64,000 bases of DNA, taken from the NCBI GenBank assembly GCA_026122225.1, contig JANEZZ010003061.1:3844001-3908000 (forward strand). Reading direction: 5' to 3'. Numbering within the stretch: position 1 is the stretch's first letter; every line of letters starts with the position of its first letter. A program made the translations under genes and the position numbers. This document shows, piece by piece, positions 11,600-21,582 of this stretch. Below the pieces are notes generated by a model. The model worked only from the letters and a program-made list of their open reading frames with translations. It was not told where the DNA came from and searched no databases. Source of the DNA: Heloderma charlesbogerti. Taxonomy: Eukaryota > Chordata > Lepidosauria > Squamata > Helodermatidae.

Positions 11600-12115
11600 A
11601 AAGGTATGGTTTCGACATACTCAGAAGACTTAGAAAAAAAGCTTTAAAAGGGGCCATTAAGGGGAGACATGACAGCGCTGTACTTATCCATGGAGTGGAG
11701 AAAGTGGATAGGGAGACATTTTTCTCCCTCTGTCATAAGACTAGAACCTGGGGTCATTCCGTGGAACTGATTGGTGACAGATTCAGGACAGATAAAAGGA
11801 AGGACTTATTCACCAAGCACATAGGTAAACTATGGAATTCACTTCCACAAGATGTATTGATGGGCTTTAAAAGGGGATTGGACAAATCCATTGAGGATAA
11901 GGCTATCAGTGGCTACTAGTCCTGATGGCTATATGCTACCTCCCCTATCAGAGGCACATGCATGTACACCAATTGCTGGAGAACATGGGCAGGAGGGTGC
12001 TGTTGCACTCGTGTCCTGCTTGTGGGCTTCCCGTTGGCCAACGTGTGAACAGAATGCTGGACTACATGGACCCTTGGTCTGATCCAGCATGGCTCTCCTT
12101 ATGTTCCTATGACTC
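11600..12115 (+). mobile_element. CR1-like LINE (family 2), C-terminus and 3' UTR
   Basis: The open frame ending at 11919 finishes with the C-terminal block LWNSLPQDVLMGFKRGLDKS, comparable to the WNQLPREV block that ends CR1 ORF2. It is followed by the 3' UTR words GAACAGAATGCTGGAC and GGTCTGATCCAGCATGGC. The 5' part is missing. This copy shows which way the other 3' UTR fragments of the family are oriented. Confidence 0.75.
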
Positions 12116-13017
12116 CCTAGGGACACTGAAATAAATACGTTTTTAAAATCCGCAAAGCAAATGGTTGAATACAGACTGTGAGCTTCTAGAATTTACAGAT
12201 TGCGCTTAAGCCTACAAGGATAAGCAAACAAATAAGCAAACAGTCATTTGAAGGACTGCCATCATATAATCATGTCCATACATTAAGATCTGGAGTGCCC
12301 ACCATTACAAATGGCTAGGTTGGCATGCACAAGAATAGGGCCTTCTTGGTGGTGGCTCCAAAAATGTAAAATTGTCTTCCTTTGACTTGCATCTTGCCTT
12401 TTTTTGTACAGCTGTTCAGGTGAGGCTTGAGGACCTTTATCTTCGGTGTTGTCTTTAACTGAGTTTGTGAATAGCTTATGTGTTTTAGAGCAGCCTTTCA
12501 ATGTATTTTAAACTTGTTAATGTGGCAATTCTATTATTTTGTTTCTTCCAATTGCGCATTTTTATGTCGCAAAGCGTAGCTCTAACAAGTGACTTAAAAA
12601 ACCACTTCAAACAAACAAACAAACAAACCCTATTAGCTGAAGATGGGACTTCCAGGTTCACAATGTATATGCCAAAAAGAGAAAGCCATCTCTGTAGTAC
12701 CTGTTGTTTTGGGCAGAGCAGACATGCTGCTGCCCAGTGACAGCTACATTAAACTCCTGGATTTCTCCATTGTTTTCTACTGGCAGTTCTAGCAAAAGGG
12801 TTTAAAAGAAGCAGAAGTCAATCTTCAGAGTCTACCAATTAAATCTATGGTTTTAAAATTTTATTTACTAGCAAAAGGATCTGGCTTCGCACAAATTGGA
12901 ACAGCCGTTAGTTTGATATAGTGAACCCTTCAAGCAAACTCACCAGCTGTCAAGAGATTGCCACATTGCCACACCTGCTCTGAGTGCAAGCATGTGGCTC
13001 CTGCCATGGTGCTTTGG
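12116..13017. other. Intergenic, no gene recognised
   Basis: Short chance frames and an (ACAA)n stretch near 12610. Nothing assignable. Confidence 0.5.
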
Positions 13018-13100
13018 GGATAAAATGGAGAGGAGGAGGAGGATCATGTATGCCGCCTTGGGTTCCTTGGAGGAAAGGCAGGATATAAATAAAACAAATT
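13018..13100 (+). mobile_element. SINE tail fragment (type 2 tail)
   Basis: Contains GCCGCCTTGGGTTCC and GGCAGGATATAAATAAA, the 3' tail shared by the type-2 tRNA SINE at 7540-7796 and the 5S-headed SINE at 23065-23203. The head is missing. Confidence 0.65.
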
Positions 13101-13284
13101 CAACCATATGGATAAATTTATATCAATTAAACAATGAATGCATTTTAAAAACAAAGACCTCCTGAGGTGCACACTCCTAGGGTCCCCTTAGTATGTGTAC
13201 CAAGTTTCAGTTGTCTAGGTTTCATGGTCTTCAAGCTATGCTGCTAATAGGAGGACAAACAGACATATATTGTCTTTTATGAGC

Positions 13285-13446
13285 AAAGGGCTGGATGTGC
13301 CTGCTTCCGTCTGATCTCGGAAGCTAAGCAGGGTCAGCCCTCGTTAGAACTTGCATGGGCGACTGACTGGGAATCAGTCTTCCTGCATTGAGCAGGGGGT
13401 TGGACTGGATGGTCTTGTAGGCCCCTTCCAACCCTATGATTCTATT
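13285..13446 (+). mobile_element. 5S rRNA-derived head joined to a CR1 tail
   Basis: Positions about 13296-13370 match 5S rRNA, including the stretch TCTGATCTCGGAAGCTAAGC and, further on, TGGGAAT. From about 13371 the sequence becomes the CR1 3' end: CCTGCATTGAGCAGGGGG, then CTTGTAGGCCCCTTCC and CCTATGATTCTAT. This is either a SINE built from a 5S head and a CR1 tail or a CR1 tail inserted in a 5S pseudogene. It is not a working 5S gene, because the 3' third is missing. Confidence 0.75.
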
Positions 13447-14389
13447 TATAATCAGTATTTATATCATACTTTTAATGTAGGATTGGATCCAGCTTTTTTT
13501 CTGCTAGCAGGTGCATTCTCTGAGTGGAGTTTGCTCAGAATGCTCCTGCCAGCAAAAAGGGGGCAGACAGGTGATCTTTGCGGATTCCCTCTCCCTCTGC
13601 AGCCCTCAGCTATCTCCTCCAATGTTCTGGAGAGTGCCCCAACCCTCCAGAGTAGTTTTTCAGAAGGGATATGGGACTGCAAGGGGAGGGGGGAATTGGG
13701 AAATACCACTCCCATCTCACCAGCAGAAATGCTCCCCTGGATAGGAAGCCTTCTGCAGATGGAAGGGGTCCTTCCATCCATGGACAGAAGACCCTGGCTT
13801 CAAGCCAAAATATCCAAGGCGATGTATAATCACAATCAAATGACACAAAGTACGAATAAAAACAAGAATAATAACATCAAGGAGAGGAGTTTAGATATGT
13901 CTAAATAGTAGCTAGAGTGTACAAGCATATGAGCACTGCCTCTTTCGTCAGGTTTTGAACGCTTATATGAATGGATGTGTGTGGATATGCAGGGATCGTG
14001 AGACAGTCAGTGTGGGATGGCTCCGCCCACCACTGGTACATTGGCCCTGCAAGGTTAGCCATAAGGCACGTGGTCCTTGGGCTGGAAAACGTTCCCTGCC
14101 CATGTTTTAAGATATATGTATCTTAATTTTAATATCATTCATACTTTCTTGGTGAAACCCCTTGCCTGCTTGATTAGTTTTGTATGACATGCCTGGGATC
14201 CTCTGGGGAAAATGTCTGGGAGAGAAGCCATTATACCAGCGATGATGTGCAGAGAGATATTGTGAAAGGAACACAAAAGACCACTTGATAAAAAGGGGTA
14301 AACCGTATTTAAGGCCCATTCACTTTTGGGTCCCTTGCTCAACCACAGTATTCTGATTAGTCAGGCCAACCTGCCCTCAAGTCTTAAGG
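13447..14389. other. Intergenic, no gene recognised
   Basis: Chance frames on both strands. The stretch 13485-13565 has a weak inverted repeat (CTGCTAGCAGG and CCTGCCAGCA) that may be a worn MITE. Confidence 0.4.
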
Positions 14390-14895
14390 TGCTAATTAAT
14401 GCCAGGTCATTTGCTCATGGGTGAGGGGGGCAACTGGGCCCGTGTCACAGAGAGTTGGGAGGGTGATGGAAGTCGAATTGGTTTCTCTCACTCTTGCCCT
14501 TCTGGGGATCCAGTACAGCACAGCAGGCTCAAGAGTCAAGGTAAAGGGATCACTGTGGTCTGAAGGGATTCCATCTTTTTTTCCAGGCTTCCTTTCTGGA
14601 CAAGTGCTAATTTTGAGTGTTTGTACCTACAGTTGGGACAAGGTAGGATTGCTGTTGGTGTATCTACCATCCCACCACCCAACGGTCTCCCTGCCTGAGC
14701 TGATGAAGGTTATTTCAGTTTTGATGCTAAGGACCCTCAGACTGATTGTCATAAGGGACTTCAACATCCCTACATCCAAGGCAGCCTTGTCAGGAGCAGC
14801 TCAGGACTTCACAGCCACCATGACAACCATGCAGCTGTCACAATGTGAGACCAGCTCAACCCTATCTGGCAACTCACACTCTAGACTTCGGGTCT
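14390..14895 (+). mobile_element. L2 LINE fragment, endonuclease part
   Basis: The frame at 14421-14897 carries an apurinic-endonuclease-like segment: GLLLVYLPSHHPTVSLPEL, then VIRDFNIP (normally GDFN in L2) and LSGAAQDF. It is followed immediately by an L2 reverse-transcriptase copy on the other strand (14932-16690), so the two are separate insertions or one inverted element. The first residue of the GDFN motif is changed, and the frame is not continued into an RT domain. Confidence 0.7.
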
Positions 14896-14931
14896 AGAAT
14901 GGGGAAATGGTGGTATGGAGGTAGGAAACAT

Positions 14932-16690
14932 TTATTTATTTTATTATTAAATTTATTAATCACCCAGCCACTCTGGGCGATGTACAGCGTATAATAAAAT
15001 AGTTCAAAACAATAAAATTCTACAATAAAAACATTTTCTAAAATACCCTAACCCACTCCAAATACCTGCCTGAACAACCACGTTTTTAATGCACGATGGA
15101 AGCTCATTAAAGAGGGGGCATGGCGGAGTTCCCTAGGGAGGGAGTTCCACAGAGTGGGGGCCACCACAGAGAAGGCCCTCTCCCTCATCCCCACCAGTCT
15201 AGCTGTCCTGGCTGATGGGACAGAGAGAAGCCCATCCAAGGCTGATCTTGTTAAGCAGCCTGTCTGGTGTTGCTGGAGGCGCTCCGTAAAATAGGCTGGG
15301 CCGGAACCATATAGGGTTTTAAAGGTCAAAACCAACACCTTGAATTTGGCCCGGAAAACAACTGGTAGCCAGTGCAACTCCTTCAGCACTGGAGTGATGT
15401 GATCTCGCCGGCGGCTGCCTTTAATCAGGCGAGCTGCCACATTCTGTACCAGCTGCAGCTTCCGTCTTCAAGGGTAACCCCACGTAGAGCGCATTACAGT
15501 AGTCTAAATGAGAGGAGACCAGGGCATGTACTACCGATGGGAGCAGATAGTCGGGAAGGAAGGTGCGCAGCCGCTGTATCAGATGGAGTTGATACAGTGC
15601 TGTCCGGCTCACAGCTGACACCTGAGCCTCCATGGACAGCTGGGAGTCCAAAATGACCCCCAGGCTGCGGACCTGGTCTTTCAAGGGTAGCCGTACCCCA
15701 TTCAACACCAGGTCAACATCCCCCAGCCTCCTCTTGTCTCCCACCAAAAGTACCTCGGTCCTGTCAGGGTTCAGCATCAGCCTATTCCTCCCCATCCAGC
15801 CACTCTCCATCTCCAGACATTTGGACAGGGATTCTACGGCCAACCTTGGTGAAGATTTGAACGAGAGGTAGAGCTGCATGTCATCCGCGTATTGATGATA
15901 CCGCACCCCAAACCTCCTGGTGATAGCCCCCAGCAGCTTCACATAGATGTTAAATAGCATCGAGGAGAGGATGGAACCCTGTGGCGCCCCACAATTGAGT
16001 GGCCACGGGTCCGAAACCTCCTCTCCCAGTGCTACCCTCTGGTACCTGCCGGAGAGGAAGGACTGGAACCACCGCAATACGGTGTCTCCAATGCCCAACC
16101 CCTCCAGACGGTCCAGGAGGATACCATGGTCAACGGTATCAAAAGCTGCTGAGAGGTCAAGGAGAACAAGGAAGGGGCATCCACCCTTATCCAGAGCCCT
16201 CCTCATATCATCTACCAAGGCCATTTCTGTCCCATGCCCAAGCCTGAAGCCTGACTGAAATGGGTCTAGATAATCAGTTTCTTCCAAGTGTCCTTCAACT
16301 GCATCACCACCACCTGCTCAATCACCTTGCCCAAAAATGGCAGATTTGAGACTGGGCGAAAGTTGTTCAGAACTTGAGGATCCAAGGAAGGCTTCTTTAA
16401 GAGCGGTCTTATCACTGCCTCCTTGAGGGCTGATGGCATCACTCCTTCCTCAAGGGAGGCATTCACCACTGCCCTGTTCCCCTCACCCAGTCTCTCTCTG
16501 CAGCCCATAATGAGCCAAGATGGGCAAGGATCAAGTAAGCAGGTGGTCGACCTTACAGATGAAAGCACCTTGTCCATCAGGAGGAAGAAGCTGGAATCGA
16601 TCCCACAAAACCGGTTTGCCAAAGGCCGCCTCTTGCTCACTAACTGTATCCACAGTGTGCGGAGTAACACCCCTAATCTGACCAAATAAA
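14932..16690 (-). mobile_element. L2-clade LINE, RT domain and 3' end, frameshifted
   Basis: Minus-strand copy closely related to the one at 1-1559. Three overlapping frames (16685 to 16266, 16287 to 15421, 15440 to 15048) together give the PSALKEAVIRPLLKKPSLDP block, the FQSGFRLGHGTE block, AAFDTVDHG, PQGSIL, the YADD and the C-terminal LWNSLPRELRHAPSLM block. Two frameshifts, near 16280 and 15430, split it. The 3' UTR ends with ATTAATAAAT-type repeats at 14932. It is 5'-truncated at about 16690. Confidence 0.9.
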
Positions 16691-18067
16691 TTTATTTGAT
16701 GTTTATGTTTATGTTGCAGTTATGGGATAAAAATTGTGCAAATAAAAAACATGCACACATGCAGTGTGAAATTATTAAATGGGCATGTGGATAGCCTGTG
16801 GAATGAGTGAGCTCTCCAAAATATTTCCTAGGAAAATACCTTGGCAGTGGTTGTCTGTCCAGAGCAGCAGCAAATAGCAAAGCCAGGGCTCACAGGGATA
16901 CTACACCAGCCCTTTTTAATTAGCAGGGACACTGATATCATCTGCCACCCCCTCAGGCTTGTATTTCCTATGAGTTTAGCTGAAATCCTCTCAGTAGCTG
17001 TGGAAGAAATGAATTTTCCCAACAATATATAGATTGTTCCCTGCTACAATGCAAAGTATTTAGGTGGTGCCTTTGTCTTGACTGGGCAATTAAGACCCAT
17101 TAGCTTTACAAAAGACCTGCTCCTGGTGGACAGACCTAGTTTGTTGATGTGGATCAGCACACCTGCCTGCATTTTTGGACTTTCCTTAGGACTGTGGCTA
17201 TGGGGACTGTCATGATGAGCATCTGCACCTCAAAATTTACATCACCAGGCTGGAGGGTGAATGGGAGAGCAGTACAATAACATTTATATGAAATTCACAT
17301 GGCACCTTCTCGCTATTCAAAGTAGTAATGGCTAAGGTGTTTAAAACACAGACGCTACAGGGAGATGCGGAATTAAGTTGCAGGCTGTTATAGCTTTAGA
17401 TGACATTTTTCCTTATGATTCCATCTATGGGCAGATATGTTTTTAACTTGCGTCCACTGAAGTATACGAAGATCGCTAGGACCCCTGCTTTTGCAGAACT
17501 GCTGTAGCAATAGCAGTACCTCACAGCTGAATCTTAACCTTGTAAGGACATTGAAGGACTCTTCTTTAACCAGAAAGCGCAGGCAATAAAGATGGCTGTT
17601 GATCCTGAACCATTTGCATAGCTACCAGTTTAGATGGAACTTAAGTTTCAGTTCAGTATCTTTTGGGAACAGAAATCTGTTTCTCCTCAAATGTACAAGA
17701 ATGGGTTGTATCCAATGTTATCGTTACACTAAAGCTTCTACTGCTTGTGGAAACCCAGTTTTTATCCTAATGCAAGTGCCAAATTCAAAGTTGTGCTTGC
17801 ACAACTTGTAATGACTTCATTAGACTAGATGTAGCATGCACTAGTCCTGAGAGCAGATGGATGGGCAACTTTGGGGGCCCAGGGGCCAACTGCAACACAC
17901 CCCATCATGCGTGCATCCACCCCCTTATATGTATACAACATATATACACAAAGACATACATAACACATGCACATCTTCCTCCCTCCCAATCCCAGCAACC
18001 TGGATCATGATCATTAGGAGGCGGCTGAAATTAAAGCCTCTTCCCCCTCCCAATGATCATAATCAAA
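16691..18067. other. Intergenic, no gene recognised
   Basis: No exon, RNA gene or repeat assigned. Short chance frames only. Confidence 0.5.
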
Positions 18068-18263
18068 GGCTGAATCTACATATAGCAGTTATACAGTTAT
18101 CATACAGTATACAGGGGTTGGGCTCAATGGTCTTATAGGCCCCTTCCAACCCTACTGTTCTATGATACTGCATTGGTAACTATTGGTGCCCACTGATGTT
18201 ATATGCACCAACAGTTATCATTGCAGTATGATAACAGTAAAACTGCTATGTGTAGATTCAGCC
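18068..18263. mobile_element. Palindromic MITE interrupted by a CR1 tail
   Basis: The left arm GGCTGAATCTACATATAGC plus AGTTATCATACAG is mirrored by the right arm CTGCTATGTGTAGATTCAGCC with GCAGTATGATAAC. A CR1 3' tail (18111-18166, plus orientation: GGGGTTGGGCTCAATGG, then CTTATAGGCCCC and TTCTATGATA) sits between the arms. Confidence 0.65.
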
Positions 18264-18985
18264 AAAGTCGATGGGACTGGGTGCTGATTCTACCGGGACA
18301 CACACATATGAGAGTTGTTGCATATGCATTTCGCAGAAGAATTGGGTTTCTGCCAGCCTACCAAACAGCTGATTACTGTTGGCAAGAGCCATGATTTGCT
18401 GCTACACAGAGCGCATGGGGAAGGCTCTCCTCCTCACACGCTCTGTGTAACAGGGCACCAGGAGGGAATTGGGGTGGCAGGGCACCCATGGTGGGCTGCA
18501 CAGGTAGCCTCCCCAGGCTGCATGCAGCCCAAAGGCCATGAATTTCCCAACCCTGCACTAGCAAAACAGCAACTCTTATCATTTCCCCATTAGCATAGCA
18601 TTGGATATACTCCAGAACGAACGCAACCAGTGCAAACACCACCTAGTCTAATGAAGTCATACCGAGTTGTGCAACAGCTTGTGGAAGCTGACTCAAAAGT
18701 ATTAGAATTGACACATGCATGGATAAAAACAGGGTTTCTGCAAGAAGTAGCTTTGAGCTAGTGGAATGATACTCCCGTATACAGCCCAATGAGTTTAGCC
18801 AACCGAACTCTACAAAAGAATAGAAGTGTAACACCTCCTTTTTCAAACTCTAGGCTATGCCCGTGTGCAAATGTCATAGACTTGCCAGCATTTACACCAC
18901 TACACTACCATGAAATATGGCAATCATTATTAGTGACTGCTTCCATATTTCTGTAGTTCAGCAATTGCGTATTTGAGTTGTTTAA
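18264..18985. other. Intergenic, no gene recognised
   Basis: Contains a degraded repeat around 18480-18560 (words CAGGCTGCATGCAGCCC and AATTTCCCAACCCTGC). No gene seen. Confidence 0.4.
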
Positions 18986-19380
18986 GAGAGCAATCCTATG
19001 GCCACTGGACAGTGTCTACAGGACCACAGGAGTTTTCGGTTTCTGGGAAACGCGGCACAGAAGAGGGCAGAGAGCGCCTCATAGGTGGTACAGTTCTTGC
19101 TCAGAACTGTACCACCTATGCTCGGAAACGGAGCACAGAGAGAGTGAAAAGTGGGCATTACTGGGGGAGGGGAGGAGACTGCAGAAGCCTCGTAAAGAAG
19201 CTTCCTATGCACCAAGGAGACTTCCCCCCTCCAACTCTGACAGATGCCAGCTAGACAGCCAAAATTGTGCATTTAGTTGAAAATGCAGGGCAGCCAGAAC
19301 ACGGAGGAGAGGATTCCCTTCGTGTTCCAGCTGTCTTGCATTGGTTAGGCGTCATCCTCTATCTCCATAGGATTGTGCCC
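18986..19380. mobile_element. PIF/Harbinger-like MITE with a perfect inner hairpin
   Basis: The ends GAGAGCAATCCTATGG and CCATAGGATTGTGCCC are inverted repeats flanked by TAA on both sides (18983-18985, 19381-19383). Inside, 19081-19097 and 19103-19119 form a perfect 17-bp inverted repeat around a 5-base loop. It lies about 150 bp past the presumed USPL1 poly(A) signal. Confidence 0.7.
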
Positions 19381-19527
19381 TAAGAAACCCTGGGTGAATG
19401 AAATTTTGTTTCAGTGACTTTGGTCAATTAGTTCTAGATTCTATCCTTTGTCACTTCTATTTGACACAAGATTCAGATTCTAATTTCCAACAGCTAATAC
19501 TTGCTTTAGAGAAAAACACAAACCCAA

Positions 19528-19533
19528 TTTATT
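19528..19533 (-). promoter_or_regulatory. USPL1: Candidate USPL1 poly(A) signal
   Basis: AATAAA on the minus strand, about 140 bp after the stop codon. This would give a short 3' UTR. It is the first canonical hexamer I found downstream of the stop; cleavage would be expected near 19510. Confidence 0.6.
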
Positions 19534-19672
19534 AAGCAGGAACAAAAACATCTCATCATACAAAATTCACATTTTAAATATTCAGTGTTGAATCATGTGC
19601 AAATTAACTTGAAATATAAGTTATGGTTGGCTTTAAAGACAACAGAAAAATCTGAAATTGTTAGAACACAAT

Positions 19673-21582
19673 TCAACAAGCTAATAAAGTTTCATCAAAA
19701 TGATGTAAGTCATCAGTGTCAGCCATTATTGAATTCAACATTGAACTAGATAATAGATCATCCAGAATATCTTGTTTTGCAGGACTTTCAAAGTCAAGTT
19801 TCTTCAGTGGTGATTTCAGCGTTAACATGTCTGTATGACCCTCATATCCATTTTCCTTTACTGGGCTGTAATAATTATGGTCATGTTTTGTGTCCAGTGC
19901 ACCATCAGGTTTCTCATCAGGTACTGGAGATTTTGGACTGCTACCCCCCATTTCTAGGTATCTACATTCTTCTTCTTGTGGAATTTCCAAGGAAGCAATA
20001 GTTGTAGCTGGAGACAGTAACTCAGATAAAATATCATCAAAACTTGAACTGCTGCACTGGGACATATTGGTGCTTGGAGAATTCACAGACTTGCCATCTT
20101 CAACATCAATCTGGTGTTGCAGAGCATTTAACAAGCTCTGCAGGGATTCATTTTCCTTCTGGGATCCAAGCTGTGACTGGTCTTTCTTGGTTTTCTTGGG
20201 AGAGCATCTGTTTTTCACCTGAGTCTTTGCCAGCTTATCTAATGAAGCTAGTTTCTCCTTTTTAGCTTTAAGCTTTTGAAGTAGTTTTAGGCGTAGTTGA
20301 TGTGTTTTATCAACAGTTAACTCCTCAACATTTTCAACAGATATAGAGTTTTTATTTGCACTGTGGCTTCGTTTGGGCTGAATTTGTTTATCAAAGGTAA
20401 CCAATGAGCCTGCTTTCTTATTTAAAGCTCCTTCACTTCCATTAATAGTCTGGGTTTTGATTGGGATGTTTTCAAAAAGAGAAGTGGTAGAGGATGTTGG
20501 AGGCAAAGACTTGTGCAAAGAATCCAATGCTGCTACCTTTTTGATGGATTTTTTTGAACATTTAGGTTGGAAGCCTTTAAAGTGGCCTGCATGTTTAACA
20601 AGTGAATTGGAGCTAGTTTCTTTTGGAATGGGCTTTTCAGAGCACTCTGCTTTATTATAAGTTGAGACACTTTTAGGCATAAAAGAAGGATATTGTCCAA
20701 GTAAGTCCTTTACCCAACTGATTCCAGATGATTTCATTCCATTCTTACAGGGTGACTGACAGGAATTAATTGGTGTAGACGGAGCAGAGACCTGGGAATT
20801 TACTGCTGTGTTCTCTACAACATTAGGTGTTTTCTGTGTACTATTCTCTGAATTTGTTCTGCCAATGTTGTTTTGGTGATTCATTAAGTCCAAACTGCTA
20901 TCTTTAGGTGGAAATGGATTAACTTCAGGTTCTGCCCCTTGAACTAGTAGTGTTTCTGGCAAGTAACTACTATTGCTTAGAGGAGCTGCTGGCATAATCA
21001 GTGTGTTACTTGTATGGTTTGGCTGACCTTGATGCAAGGAAGCACTGGTCTTTTTTTGCAATTTGCACTCATTTCCAGTAGTGTCTCCTCCAGAAGTAAC
21101 TGGAAGCTCATCAACCTGACCTGGACGTTGTAACTGCAATGTGCCAGTTTTGGCTATTGGGTTATTTTCCACAATATGGCAGTCTTCTAGTGGTTTACCG
21201 TCTGAGTCAAGTGGAATACTTACAAGAGTCAAGGTTATAACATCATCATCGGCCAAGTTTTCCAAGCCCCAAAGCAAATTACTTTTGTTATTGCTATCTA
21301 TGTTTTGTACCTGATTTGTATGTTCATTCAACATATCCTCACAAATTAAGGATGTATTGTCTATAGGCTCATCATTTAGAGATTTCACAGGAGATTTGGG
21401 CTGTGCTTTCAGAAGAGCAATGTTCACAGCTTTTCCACTTTGCAGCTGCAAATCCAGTTCACTGGTCTTTCGTGGCGGCTTTCTTTCCCAGATTACAATG
21501 TGAACCTCTGCAGGAGGAACTCCAAAGCTGTTGTGCCTTCTACAGTATGAACCTTTTAAGTCATCACACTCAAGCCATGTTT
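19673..21582 (-). CDS. USPL1: USPL1 exon 9 (last coding exon)
   Basis: The acceptor ATTTTCAG ends at 21583. The exon enters with two bases that complete a Glu codon, then TWLECDDLKG with the catalytic Asp. It encodes residues 459-1094, including SWVKDLLGQ, a basic THQLRLKLLQKLKAKKEKL helix, DILSELLSP and the C-terminal DDLHHFDE block. Stop TGA at 19675-19673. As in mammals, more than half of the protein comes from this one exon. Confidence 0.96.

Noticed and set aside
13296..13370. Possible functional 5S rRNA gene
   Set aside because: Only the first two thirds match, with changes, and the 3' part is replaced by a CR1 tail.
13351..13908. 185-codon open frame on the plus strand
   Set aside because: The start is antisense or shadow reading of a CR1 tail and the rest has low-complexity, no domain and no splice context.
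1..19500. ALOX5AP exons expected downstream of USPL1 from mammalian gene order
   Set aside because: No matching exon found on either strand; the gene probably lies beyond the left edge.
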